NCBI GenBank assembly: GCA_933207985.1
Contig: OW240920.1
Location: 133,720,452 to 133,784,451 of the forward strand
DNA length: 64,000 nt
Source: Pelobates cultripes
Taxonomy: Eukaryota; Chordata; Amphibia; Anura; Pelobatidae
Direction: 5' to 3'
The translations under genes were made by a program, and so were the position numbers. Position 1 is the stretch's first letter, and each line of letters starts with the position of its first letter. Under the pieces are notes generated by a model. The model was not told the origin of the DNA, did no database searches, and saw nothing but the letters and a program-made list of their open reading frames with translations. Below, piece after piece: positions 12,020 through 22,808 of this stretch.

Positions 12020-12375
12020 TAGTGATGTCCCGAACGGTCCACCGAACGGTTCGCGAACCGTTCGCCACGAACGGTTCGCCACGGACTCGTCATTGAGTAA
12101 ACTTTGACCCTGTACCTCACAGTCAGCAGACACATTCCAGCCAATCTGCAGCAGACCCTCCCTCCCAGACCCTCCCACCTCCTGGACAGCTCACTAAGAA
12201 TGCAGCTTCACATTGAATGTAAAATGGATGCTGTCCAGGAGGTGGGAGGGTCTGGGAGGGAGGGTCTGCTGCTGATTGGCTGGAATGTGTCTGCTGACTG
12301 TGAGGTACAGGGTCAAAGTTTACTCAATGATGAGTCCGCGGCGAACCGTTCGGCAAACCGTTCGGGACATCACTA
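12020..12375. mobile_element. Foldback hAT-type MITE
   Basis: A 356-bp near-palindrome. It opens TAGTGATGTCCCGAACGGT and closes ACCGTTCGGGACATCACTA. The whole interior folds back: 'cagcagaccctccctcccag' in the left half pairs with 'ctgggagggagggtctgctg' in the right. The flanks are ATACACAT (12012-12019) and ATAAACAT (12376-12383), an 8-bp duplication with one mismatch. An 8-bp duplication plus TAGNG ends indicates the hAT superfamily. No transposase is encoded. It appears to have inserted in the downstream part of the minus-strand L1 remnant. Confidence 0.85.
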
Positions 12376-12504
12376 ATAAACATAACAGAACAAGGCTGAT
12401 ATAAGTAAGCATATCATGACTCACTCGGGAGTTAAGTTGGTGACCGCTGCATATGTAGCCAGTGGAGACATCCGTGCAACGAATTTTGTCACCTTCATTG
12501 GGTC

Positions 12505-13598
12505 CTAATGGTGGGCTGCGGATCCAGCTGCTTGAGGTCTTACTGGCGCCAATGAATCCAGCAGGAGTTCCAATGTAGCTAATAAGGTTGTGGCTTTGGT
12601 CAGATCATGTACAGTATATTGGGAGTTTCCGTGAAAGATCATCAGCCTACGGTCAGTCGCCAGCGGTATTGAATGTTGTGCTTCCTGTGGAGAGCTGTGA
12701 ATACTCTGAGGGACCTCCGTCACACCAAAGTGCCTCTTGACAGGTCAGAATAAAAGGTAAGCCAAATTCCCTCAAAAGTATAAAGAGCTTGGTCTTTTAG
12801 AGCAGTTAGAACTGCTGCTTTATCCCTGCCATTGTAGAAGTGGACTATCAGGTCCCGTGGAACTGCTGCAGGAGCCTTTGGTGATTTGGGGAATGCGGAA
12901 GCAGCCTTCCAGGCCCTCTGACTTGGCCGTCCACGGGGATAACAATGCTGCAATGAGTCGTCTCAGCATATGTGGCAATTCCTCTGTGGGAACGTCCTCT
13001 GGGATGCCCCGTATTTTAATGCTTTTCTTGCGCCGCATGTCTTACAGCGCATCAAAACTGTTCTGTTTTTGGAGCCCCAGCATTGTCTGCTACATAGAAT
13101 ATAGTTGTTGTGTGTGCTCTTCCGTCATGGATTCCACCATAGCAAGCCGGCTTGTTAAGCCCTGGAGACCAGCGCGCAGAGTTGTCACGTTGAATAGGAT
13201 ATTTTTCTGTAAGTCTGCCAGCAGGTCTTTAAACACCGCTGTCGTGACTGGAGATTTGTCAGGGCTGCTAACTATTGATGTTGGGGCCGGTCTGGCCAGC
13301 AAAGCACCTTCCTCCTCCCCCAGAGACAGCTCGTCCAACAGGTCTGAGTAGGCCTCGGGGTAGTCGGCCATTTTGGGCCCACTCGCACCTTGTGCCTGAC
13401 GCAGAAGGTCTCTAATGTTGAGGCCCATTCAAGGTTTTTCAGGCTTCTGAATTTTGGTCTTTCAACCCACTTTGTTTCCTATACCCCACTCCTGCACCGG
13501 TAGTCGCCCAGATCGAGCTGTGCTGCCCCAAATATGGGTTAAATAAGTGCAGCTCAGAAATAATGCGGCCATTCAACTAAACTGCTTGGCCACGCCCC
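12505..13598 (-). pseudogene. Tx1/L1-type LINE 5' end with ORF1, degenerate
   Basis: The minus strand begins with GGGGCGTGGCC (13598 downward), the same start as the L1 at 28.8 kb. The ORF1 start is likely the ATG at 13426-13428. Read through three frame breaks, it shows an N-terminal coiled-coil-like stretch (LLADLQKNILFNVTTLRAGL), an RRM-like segment (SIKIRGIPEDVPTEELPHML, near 13010) and a C-terminal domain (RDLIVHFYNGRDKAAVL, then FEGIWLTFYSDLSRGTL). This order is that of L1 ORF1p, the RNA-binding chaperone of L1 particles. Shifts near 13050, 12900 and 12720 inactivate it. No ORF2 follows. Confidence 0.75.
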
Positions 13599-14535
13599 TA
13601 TCAGTTCTGATTTTTTAAAACATATCTTCAGCTTTGACTTTCCAAGCTCTTTTATTAAGGCTTAAATTTTGCAATTCCCTTGTCTAGTTTACAAAGCTGG
13701 GAACCGCTAATAAGAAAAGGACATGCATCACTTGATGATAAAACATTTTAAACCCTAAAAGCAAACACTTTTTTAATTAATTGAACATACAAACCAAAAA
13801 TAGGGGGAAAAAATGTAAAGAGTATGTAAGAAATGTTTTTTAAAAATTACTTAAAACTTGGTAAGATTGCATTGTTGGACACGCCTCTCAGCTAAGGGGA
13901 GTTTCTTCTGGCTCTGTGTGTAATATGTGACAACAGATATCACATAACTAATAAATAAATCACATCTTCCAGTCTACTGGCAAGTGTGCTCAAAAACAGA
14001 GGAGCTTTTAATGTAGCATATTAATGTAGCAAAAGCTTCTATATGCCTCTTCTGACTTAAAGAGAGCCTTCAGCATACTGTGATTTGTTGGTTTGTTAAT
14101 GGCCTGATGCAATTAGTTATAACTGAATTAATGAACCCGGTTTAAAAAATTGTATTTATGCTAAATAGAACATTTTTGACAAACTAAGTTTCTTCCTGTC
14201 TACTGGTCTATTCAGTAATTTCACATACAGTAAATACAGAATGGCAAATTCTGACAGTTCTGAATTTCATTGCAAACAAATGCCTTAAAAATGTAAAAAA
14301 GTAAAATTCTTTCTGTACTTATTTGAATACTTCACATGGTATTCTGGGATAATAACAATTAATATATTTGCCAACTGCAAGAAGAAAAACTTGAAAAAAT
14401 TAGATAATGTTACAACATTTTAATATATTTTCCGTTATTGAACCAGAAATATCATTAAAAACTTGAATCAATAAATCAGTGATTTCATACAGAGGGTAAA
14501 AATGTCTAACTCTGCGTGTATTTTCAATATTATAG

Positions 14536-14670
14536 AAGAGCAGATGTGGTGATGATGACACCGTGGCTTGCCCCTATTGTTTGGAATGGTACCTATAACA
14601 TTGATATATTGAATGCCCAGTTTAAATTAAGAGGAGTTCGTATTGGCCTTGCAATGTTTGCCATTAAAAA
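14536..14670 (+). CDS. abo: GT6 glycosyltransferase exon 6-like (135 bp)
   Basis: This is a 135-base exon, the same size as human ABO exon 6, between a tattatag acceptor and a gtaagt donor. It reads [21 protein letters not shown], then [20 protein letters not shown], then FAIKK. It opens the catalytic domain with the GT6 signature [19 protein letters not shown] and ends FAIKK|Y, joining the last exon in frame through AA|G. NGT is a potential N-glycosylation site. No stop, frameshift or altered splice site is seen. Similarity to ABO ([22 protein letters not shown]) is higher than to GGTA1 (TQWKAPVVWEGTYNKAIL). Confidence 0.93.
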
Positions 14671-14814
14671 GTAAGTAATAATAATTCAACATACTTAATT
14701 ATAAAATTAGTTTTTGTTTTTTTCTAAAATAAGAGCAAACATGCCTCTGGTATTATGTGGTTGAATTACAAGAGCCTGATAAAGTTTATTTGTGGTAAAT
14801 ATGTGCAATTCATT

Positions 14815-15220
14815 TCGTTCCGAATGTACATTTGGAAGAATTTTGGGCACTTCGGACATTCGGATACTTCCAAATGTTCAAATTGCCAAAGAGCCGAATT
14901 GCCGAACTGAACCGAATTGAAGATGTGTCGAATTGTCGAATTGCCGAGTTGCCGAACTGAACCAAATTGAAGATGTTTCGAATTGCCGAATTGCTGAACT
15001 GAACCAAATTGAAGATGTGTCGACTTGTCGAATTGCTGAATTGCTGAATTGACGAATTGATGCACTGAACCAAATTGAAGATGTGTCGAATTGTCGAATT
15101 GTCGAATTGCCGAATAGCTGAATTGCCGAATTGCCGAACTGAACCAAATTGAAGATGTGTCGAATTGTCGAATTGCCGAATAGCCGAAATGCCGAACTGA
15201 ACCAAATTGATGAGGTGCTT
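14815..15220. repeat. Two-level minisatellite (GAATTGCC / GAACTGAACC units)
   Basis: At least five long units open with the conserved core GAACTGAACCAAATTGAAGA, at about 14904, 14954, 14996, 15061 and 15135, with a truncated one at 15196. Each core is followed by a varying number of short GAATTGTC/GAATTGCC units of about 9 bp. Unit length therefore ranges from about 42 to 74 bp. Open frames on the minus strand (repeats of FGSVRQFGNSAI) come only from the array. Related unphased sequence is at 18205-18300. Confidence 0.85.
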
Positions 15221-16590
15221 CAGATTTCAGAAAATCCCTATTTTTGCCAAATATTTTCATTTCTACCAATGGAAGCTTTAGTGGATGACCCTGAATTAAT
15301 TAAAAACCAATGTCATTTGCATAGCAAAAGTAGGAACTGCGGATGTCTCCCCGTTATACGTCTAATCTTCATGTCAAACAGAGAAATGTTCGGCAGTTGG
15401 AATGCGTGTTCCCAACATATAACCTGAGCTTGTTCTGATGCTGGGCTATGTGCTGGGTGCTGCAGCGCTGCCAGGTACAGGACAGAAGACATGGTACCTG
15501 CTGTCAGGGCAAACGCTAGTGCTGTATTATTAAACAAAAAAGTGCACACATAAACAATACAGACTAAGCTCAACACTTATGTGGAGGATCCCCTTAACCT
15601 TCTCAAACACCAATAGTCTAGAATAAAGAGTATAAGTGGAGCTCTAAAGTACCTGGGTATATAGCAGATATATTCAATGGTATGCCTTTACAGTGATCTG
15701 TAAATAATATATAACATACACATAGTGCAGATGGTATGAACTGTACATAAATGTGAACAGGAAATAAGTGGTAATTCACAACTCACAAGAGTAGAGCCAA
15801 CTCACAAGAGTAGAGCCAGCACCTCACGGCTTAAACATCGACTTCTAATTGTGCCATTTTTTATAATAGATTAGATTATATATTTTTACAGATTTTTAGA
15901 AATAAGTGTATACATATATTTTTTTTTCTCTTTTTTATACATGTAAGGATTTTCTCATATGTTGAATTGCACCATTTTATATAATGGATTATGTTATATA
16001 TTGTTTTAGGTATTTTTATAAAATAGGACACATAGGTTTTTATTTTAGTAACTATTTTAATGTTAGTATTTTTTATATGGCTCATTTGCCTTTCTTCCCC
16101 TCCAATATTTTTTTCTCTCTAGCATATCTAAAAATTACACATATGTTCCTTTTATATTTATATATAAATGTAATGTCATAGTCACACTATGGTAAAATAA
16201 GTGTTCTTTTGATGTAATTAATATGTTCACCCCACTATTTTTTCATATGTTCGTCCATATTTTTAAGGGTGGTCACTGGTTAACTTATATTTGTGATAAG
16301 TTATATTTCTGTTGTTGTTTACAATTTTTTCTTTTGTGAGGGAATATTTATAACCTGCAAGGACAAAAATAAGATTGTCATATACCTATAAGGACCTTAT
16401 AATGAAGGAGGAACGCATGAATGCGTTCCACAAGATAGGAAGTTAAATCACATGATTGCACGGGAACTGCACTTCCGGGTTCGCGGGTGTTAGAACATGT
16501 GACCGGACGGAACGTGTGTTCCATTGTACGGAATGTGCGTTCCGGTCACATGGACGCAATCAATCAATTATGGAGGCGGACTATTCACCA
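15221..16590. other. Intron sequence, no recognised element
   Basis: This is AT-rich intronic DNA between the minisatellite and the hammerhead-like motif. A direct repeat 'caactcacaagagtagagcc' occurs twice at about 15778-15820. No coding domain, TIR or RNA gene is recognised. Confidence 0.5.
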
Positions 16591-16591
16591 A

Positions 16592-16631
16592 CCAACTGAG
16601 GAAGCCAGGATTTTGGCGAAACGCGTTTTGG
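16592..16631 (+). ncRNA. Hammerhead-ribozyme-like motif 1
   Basis: The core is CTGAGGA (16596-16602), a hairpin GCCA/TGGC (16604-16617), GAAA (16618-16621), then CGCGTT. Flanking bases CCAA (16592-16595) and TTGG (16628-16631) would form stem I. The predicted cleavage follows GTT at 16625-16627. The stem III sequence ACGCGT (16621-16626) is self-complementary, as in hammerheads that act as dimers. One extra A (16603) lies between the core and stem II, unlike the textbook core, so activity is uncertain. AATAAA follows at about 16712. Hammerheads of this kind are known in Penelope-like elements and amphibian satellites. Confidence 0.5.
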
Positions 16632-17329
16632 ACTATATTTCAATTTGTTGTGGACTTATACAGGCCCATTAATTTTATTTTATGTATACTTTTTATATTG
16701 TTTATTTATTTACAATAAAGTGTGGATCCTTCCATCATTGGGACCTTCCTGTCTGTTCCATATATACAAAGGAGGAAGAAACCAGAAGGATGTACGTTTA
16801 GTGGATGGTTGATCTCCCCTAATAAGATCACAGAGCGCTATACACTAGAGCCAGGTGACCGATACTCTTTATTCTAGACTAGTGCTGTATTATTGTCTGC
16901 AAAAGGAGAAGAGAGATCATATCACAGCTAGCCCCGTAGTACTTGAAATATGCATTGACATTGCCCCAAGATGTTCTATGGACACGACAAATCAGTGTGT
17001 TACCACATTATCATTTTCTACAGCCAGATGGTTGTCAGTTACATCATGTCACAGTTTAGTGAATATAACCCTTCTATTACATAGCTCCTTGTGAAACCCC
17101 CATGCAGAGCTCACAAGACTCAATTCTAAAAATTCTATCATTGGCAAGTTTAGGAAACCCAGGTTTGAAGATAAAATTAGTGCTGACTTTCTTCTGCATT
17201 CCAAGCAAGTTCTGCCAGACAAAACAAGTTTTTTTATTGCTGACCAGACGGCATCTATACATGTATGGCATGCTGTATTGTTTTGTAAGAAATATCATAT
17301 AAAGGAACTCTTACTAATTAGAACCTCTG

Positions 17330-17925
17330 TTACACAGTATGTATAATACATAAGTTCCAGTTTAGTAAATAACCCTATTTGATCCATACATTATTATAAC
17401 ACAGTATTTATAATACACAATATTTGATCCAAACATTATTATAACACAGTATAGTACACAATGTCTGTTCTATTCGATCCATACATTATTATGACAGTAT
17501 AATACACAACGCCCAGTCTATTTGATCCATACATTATTAGAATAGTATAATACACGATGCTTGAGCCATACATAATTATGACACTATAATACACTGTTTG
17601 ATCCATACTTTATTATAGTATAATACACAGTATTTGATCCATACATTATTATAACAGTATACTACACTGCCCAGTAAAGTTGATCCATATATTTATTATA
17701 ACACAGTATAATACACAATATTTGATCCATACATTATGACACAGTGTTATTTGATCCATACATTATTATAACACAGTATAATACACAATGTCCCTTCTAT
17801 TTGATCCATACATTATTATGACACAGTATAATATACAATGCCCGGTCTATTTGATCTATCCATTATCATAATAGTATAATACACAATGTTTGATCCATAC
17901 ATTATAACACAGTGTAATACAGTGG
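17330..17925. repeat. AT-rich minisatellite (TTTGATCCATACATTATTAT units)
   Basis: More than ten irregular units of about 35-60 bp are present. Each contains 'tttgatccatacattatta' and 'acagtataatacaca' with variable spacers, including 'atgtcccttctat'. The array changes at 17925 into a different, G-rich array. Confidence 0.85.
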
Positions 17926-18140
17926 GAGCCCTATAGATATGTAAGTGGTTGTGGTGGCAGTCTGGGCACTGGGAGCCATAGAGATGTGTTAGTGGATGTG
18001 GTGGCAGTCCGGGCACTGGGAGCCCTATAGATATGTAAATGGTTGTGGTGGCAATCCTGTCACTGGGAGCCCTGGAGATGTGTAAGTGGTTGTAGTGGCA
18101 GTCTGGGCACTGGGAACCCTATAGATATGTAATTGGTTGT
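17925..18140. repeat. GC-richer minisatellite (TGGGAGCCCTATAGATATGT units)
   Basis: About three to four units of about 60-70 bp are built on 'tgggagccctatagatatg' and 'gtggttgtggtggcagtc'. They follow the previous array directly. Beyond 18140 come a TTAGGG-like run ('gggttaaggttagcggttaagggttaggg') and a fragment related to the minisatellite at 14815-15220. Confidence 0.8.
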
Positions 18141-18483
18141 AGTGGGTAGGTTTAGGGTTAAGGTTAGCGGTTAAGGGTTAGGGAGCCCAACAGATGTACA
18201 GATTGCTGAAGTCCCGAATTGCCGAAGTGACGAATTTCGAAAGTGTCGAATTTTTTTTACTTAACCGAATTTCCGAACCAAACCACATTTTTTGCCCATG
18301 CATATCTCTAATTTGTGGTGTCACAGCAAATGTATAACACAATGCAAATTACTATCTTGAATATCTTTTCCACTACGCCTGAAAAAAATCTTCTAACTGG
18401 ATTGAAATGTCTCCTAGAATCCACAATGTTATTAGAATTTTAATAAATACACTATTTCAGTTTCCTATGTGTAATACATTACA

Positions 18484-18966
18484 CATTGTGTGGCGAAAAA
18501 AGGCACAGAACACCAACATCTAAACCTCATCCCAACTGTGAAGTATGGTGGTGGGGGCATCATGGTTTGGGTCTGCTTTGCTGCGTCAGGGCCTGGACGG
18601 ATTGCTATCATCGAAGGAAAAATGAATTCCCAAGTTTATCAAGACATTTTGCAGGAGAACTTAAGGCCATCTGTCTACCAGCTGAAGCTCAACAGAAGAT
18701 GGGTATTGCAACAGGACAATGACCCAAAGCATAGAAGTAAATCGACAACAGAATGGCTTAAACAGAAGAAAATACACCTTCTGAAGTAGCCCAGTTAGAG
18801 TCCTGACCTCAACCCAATTGAGATGCTGTGGCATGACCTCAAGAAAGCGATTCACACCAGACATCCCAAGAATATTGCTGAACTGAAACAGTTCTGTAAA
18901 AAGGAATGGTCAAGAATTACTCCTGAGCATTGTGCACTAACCACTCTATGTATCAGTCAACTATAG
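18484..18966 (+). pseudogene. Tc1/mariner transposase C-terminal fragment, degenerate
   Basis: The plus strand reads 'GGGGIMVWVCFAASGPGRIA', then 'LQQDNDPKHRSKSTTEWLK', then after a stop 'PDLNPIEMLWHDLKKAI'. These are the second and third blocks of the Tc1 DDE catalytic domain: the D of DNDPKH and the position in NPIE. The N-terminal DNA-binding part, first catalytic D and TIRs are missing. A stop (tag at 18787) interrupts the frame. It lies about 330 bp before the last GT6 exon. Confidence 0.85.
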
Positions 18967-19298
18967 AAACTTACCCAACATGACTGCTCAGACTGATTAA
19001 AAAAAGTAACATTTCTCCAAAATTAAATGTATATTATTTTTAAAAAATCATAACGTTTCATTAAATATAAGACACTTTTAAAAAACAGAATTAAAACTTT
19101 GATGACAGTTGTCCTTTAAAAAATTGACACTTTACACAAATCTATAAAAACATGCACTCTCAGTTAGGAGATTTTGCCATCTTACAGCTGATGTTATATA
19201 TCTTTATAGCAAAATCACAGTTAACTTATTTATGTAGAAACTTTAATTTTTTTTTTTTATTCATAACTGATTTATCCATCTATGTCCTTTTATTTCAG

Positions 19299-20037
19299 GT
19301 ATGTAGTGTTCCTTAAACAATTCATAGAAACCGCTGAAAAATTCTTCATGGTAGGATATAAAGTCAACTATTACATACTCACCGATCGAGTCGAGGAGGT
19401 ACGCCAGTACAATTTTAAACTTGGTGAAGGGAGACAGTTATTTACCCTACAATCTCCCACGTACAAAAGGTGGCAGGATATCTGCTTCAGACGCATGGAG
19501 ATGATTCGCAATTATACTCGTGACAGATTCATCAATGAGGTTGACTACCTGGCTGTGGCGGATATTGACATGCAGTTCAGTGACGATGTTGGTGTAGAGA
19601 GCTTAAGTGAATTGTTTGGGACCATACATCCTGGTTACTATAACGCACCTCGACAGAGTTTTACTTATGAACGCCGGCCACAGTCTAGAGCCTACATTCC
19701 ACCTGATGAGGGGGATTTTTATTACGCAGCAGGTTACTTTGGGGGTACAACAGAGGAAATATACAAATTGACCAACTACTGCCATAATGGCATAATGGCA
19801 GACAGAGAGAAAAATATTGAAGCACTATGGCATGAAGAGAGCCATTTAAACAAATACTTTATTTATTACAAACCAACAAAACTCCTTTCACCTGAATATT
19901 TATGGGACAACCGTATGGGTATCCCAGGATTCCTTAAAAGACGAAGATTTGTTGCGGTTCCAAAAAACCATAATGAAATCAGGAACAAAAGGTCAATCAA
20001 AGAAAAACAAAGAGCCAGTAAAAACGCTAAACATTAA
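19299..20037 (+). CDS. abo: GT6 glycosyltransferase last exon (catalytic domain)
   Basis: The acceptor is tatttcag and the K codon is completed as AA|G. The exon encodes 245 residues to TAA at 20035-20037. In order it shows KQFIETAEKFFMVGYKVNYY, KRWQDICFRRMEMI, the metal-binding DID at 19561-19569 (ADIDMQF), FTYERRPQSRAYIP, GDFYYAAGYFGG (19711-19746) and HEESHLNKYF (from 19831). It ends LSPEYLWD and VAVPKNHNEIRN. These are GT6 hallmarks: an alpha-1,3 retaining enzyme moving Gal or GalNAc from UDP-sugar in the Golgi. The C-terminus (VAVPKNH) resembles ABO more than GGTA1 or GBGT1. ABO positions 235 and 268 are both Gly, as in the human A enzyme, while 266 is Ala. A basic tail of about 16 residues (KRSIKEKQRASKNAKH) extends beyond the human end. 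It could be one of several frog GT6 paralogues. Confidence 0.95.
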
Positions 20038-20043
20038 AATAAA
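20038..20043 (+). promoter_or_regulatory. Possible polyadenylation signal directly after GT6 stop
   Basis: AATAAA follows the stop codon immediately. This would give an extremely short 3' UTR, so later AATAAA hexamers (for example near 21116 and 21205) may be the ones used. Transcript data would be needed to choose. Confidence 0.3.
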
Positions 20044-21840
20044 AAAATAAGAAGTTTTGCAATACTCTGCGTATTATCTCTGACACCACTGCCCCATTTT
20101 CCATATTCTAAAATGTTGATTACTGCAGGTATTACAGCTCTATTTTTGACCCTATTGCACATGTCATCGGAAAGTACTGATAGTGCAGCTAATAGCTTTC
20201 AGGAGTTAAAACCAGGTAACTAAACTATAATGGAACGAAAAACTGTTTGCGTGTATATATTAAGTTTTAACAAACCTGCTGTATTTAAATAGCATTGTAA
20301 TGAAAGATCACTAAGCACTTTTGAAATGCCACCTTTGCTTATCCAAATCATTCTTAAAAATGACTTGAGGATAGATTGCTTCACTTTATGTTGCATATTT
20401 AATGTGGAAACCACGTAAAGCTATAAGGCTAAATGAAACAATGCCTGATCTAATAGATATGTATCTAAAATTAGATTATTAATTTCTAGTATAGCTAGCA
20501 ATGGAAAATAGTCAAGATTCATAGTAAAAGCCATATACAATGTGTTACATAGTTTAAAATCACCAAAATATTTGTCATTCACAAATCCCAAGGGGTTGAT
20601 AAAATCCCTAAAGTAGCACTGATTATTATTATCTCTGCATTTGTTTAGAAATTGCTTTACTTACGCATTAAGCAAACTTTGTGTGTGGTCATGCTGTTCG
20701 TATTTACTCGTTCGTATTTTCGTGTTTATTTTGCAATAGTCACTGCTGATCGTTTGGGTTGCAAAGGTCTTGTTCCAGAGTCTTGTTTAGAATATTAATC
20801 TGTAACTAAGTAATTCTTTTCTCATATGTGCAGGTTTTCCAACATTATATATGGTTGGTCTCTAACATTTATTTGCATTTTCATATATCGTTAATAACAA
20901 CAGAACAGTGTGCTAGGCACTTCGCAAAAAAATTATCAAAGCGTGTCGAAAAAAGGTTATGAATAGTATAACTGATATAATAGTGATAATAGTGCTTTCC
21001 CAACACTATAAGCATAAATATTGTATGCACGGATATTTATTTGTATTTCTATATCCTTAATGTCCCTGTATCATGTAAACTCTTGCTGGTGGATTAATGC
21101 CAAGCAGGGGGAAAAATAAAATTTGAATGGTCACTTTTTTAAATTTAATGTTATGTTTATCTATCCCTTATAGTTTAAAATATGTATTTGTAGATTGGGA
21201 AAAATAAAAATGAAAAGTACAAATCTGCATCATTTTATCGTACTAATGAGCGCCTCCATTTTGACTCCCTGGCAGTCATCATTATAAGCTCTGTCCTCTG
21301 CACCTTACAATCAGCACAGAGAATGCCTAGAGAGAAGAGCAGAAATTAAACAATTATCTTGTTTCTCCTTCTCTGCTGTAATGTGTATCTAGACTGAGCT
21401 AGAATTATGATGGGGTGTAATTAGCAAGTTTGATATATTTAAAAGATACTCAGCATCATATGAAGGGTTAACATAATCTATGAAAAACATACAGCGATGA
21501 CTCCAAAGGGAGCAAAACTCTGTACCTTGGAGACCCTATAAAAATCCAAGATGGTACCGTGAACTGCAAAGGAAACACAGGTTGCGCCAGATAACAGTAT
21601 GAGTATAACTGAACAGTAAAGTTTAAATGTACACTTCAAACTAATTAATAGTTGATATATATATATACCGTATATACTCGAGTATAAGTCGACCCGAATA
21701 TAAGTCGAGACCCCTAATTTTACCCAAAAAAACTGGGAAAACGTATTGACTGGAATATAAGACTATGGTGGGAAATGCAGCAGCTACTGGTAAATTTCTA
21801 AATAAAATTATATCCCAAAAAAATTATATTAATTGAATAT
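20044..21840. other. 3' UTR / intergenic, mostly unrecognised
   Basis: This is AT-rich sequence downstream of the GT6 stop. At 21665-21720 there is a dispersed repeat start (ccgtatatactcgagtataa) that also occurs at 39319. No second gene or exon is recognised. Confidence 0.5.
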
Positions 21841-21844
21841 TTAT

Positions 21845-22490
21845 TTACAGTGTGTGTATATAATGAATGCAGTGTGTGTGTGTGTGTATGAATGCAGTGT
21901 GTGTGTGTATGAGTGCAGTGTGTGTATGAATGCAGTGTGTGTGTGTGTGTATGCATGCAGTGTGTGTATGAATGCAGTGTGTGTATGAATGCAGTGTGTG
22001 TGTGTATGAGTGCAGTGTGTGTGTATGAATGCAGTGTGTGTGTGTATGAGTGCAGTGTGTGTGTATGAATGCAGTGTGTGTGTGTATGTGCAGTGTGTGT
22101 GTGTCTGAGTGCAGTGTGTGTATGAATGCATGTGTGTGTATGAATGCAGTGTGTGTGTGTGAGTGCAGTGTGTGTGTGTATGATGCAGTGTGTGTATGAA
22201 TGCAATGCAGTGTGTGTATGAATGCAGTGTGTGTGTGTATGAGTGCAGTGTGTGTGTGTGCAGTGTGTGTATGAATGCAGTGTGTGTATGAATGCAGTGT
22301 GTGTGTGTATGAGTGCAGTGTGTGTATGAATGCAGTGTGTGTGTGTATGAATGCAGTGTGTGTGTGTCTGAGTGCAGTGTGTGTATGAATGCAGTATGTG
22401 TGTGTATGAATGCAGTGTGTGTGTGTATGAGTGCAGTGTGTGTGTGTATGAGTGCAGTGTGTGTATGAATGCAGTTTGTGTGTGTGATGC
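21845..22490. repeat. TG-rich minisatellite (TGTGTGTATGAATGCAG units)
   Basis: Roughly 35 short units of about 17-22 bp are present. Each is TGTGTG(TG)n followed by TATGAATGCAG or TATGAGTGCAG. Long histidine/threonine-rich frames on the minus strand, up to 238 codons, are products of the array and not proteins. An AT-rich (TTA)n tract follows at 22515-22620. Confidence 0.9.
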
Positions 22491-22808
22491 AGAGCCTTGG
22501 TGGGGGGTGGGCATTTTTATTATTATTTTTTAATCATTATTATTATATTCATATTTTATTTTTATTTTATTATTATTATTTTTGTAATATTTTATTATTA
22601 TTTAAATTTGTATTTATTTTTTCGTTCCCCCTCCCTGCTTGTTAGCTGGCCAGGGAAGGGGGCTCTCATTCCCTGGTGGTCCAGTGGATGGGCTGTGTAA
22701 AGAACTATGTAGCAGTTACCCCGGTGAGTAGAGGGGTTTCTACCGCTGGAGGGTGTCCTTCTCCCGATGAGTGAGGGGTATTCTCAGCATCCAGTAGTCA
22801 TCCACGTG

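Noticed and set aside
14766..15269. 167-codon FGSVRQFGNSAI-rich frame as a repeat protein
   Set aside because: All three minus-strand frames are open across the array, which shows that stop-free repeats rather than coding cause it.
18148..18183. True interstitial telomere
   Set aside because: Only a few imperfect GGGTTA-like units, too short and irregular to claim.
21845..22490. CRISPR-like regular spacing
   Set aside because: Units vary in length, have no unique spacers, and the genome is eukaryotic.
21798..22514. 238-codon His/Thr-rich minus-strand frame
   Set aside because: Entirely within the TGTGTGTATGAATGCAG minisatellite.
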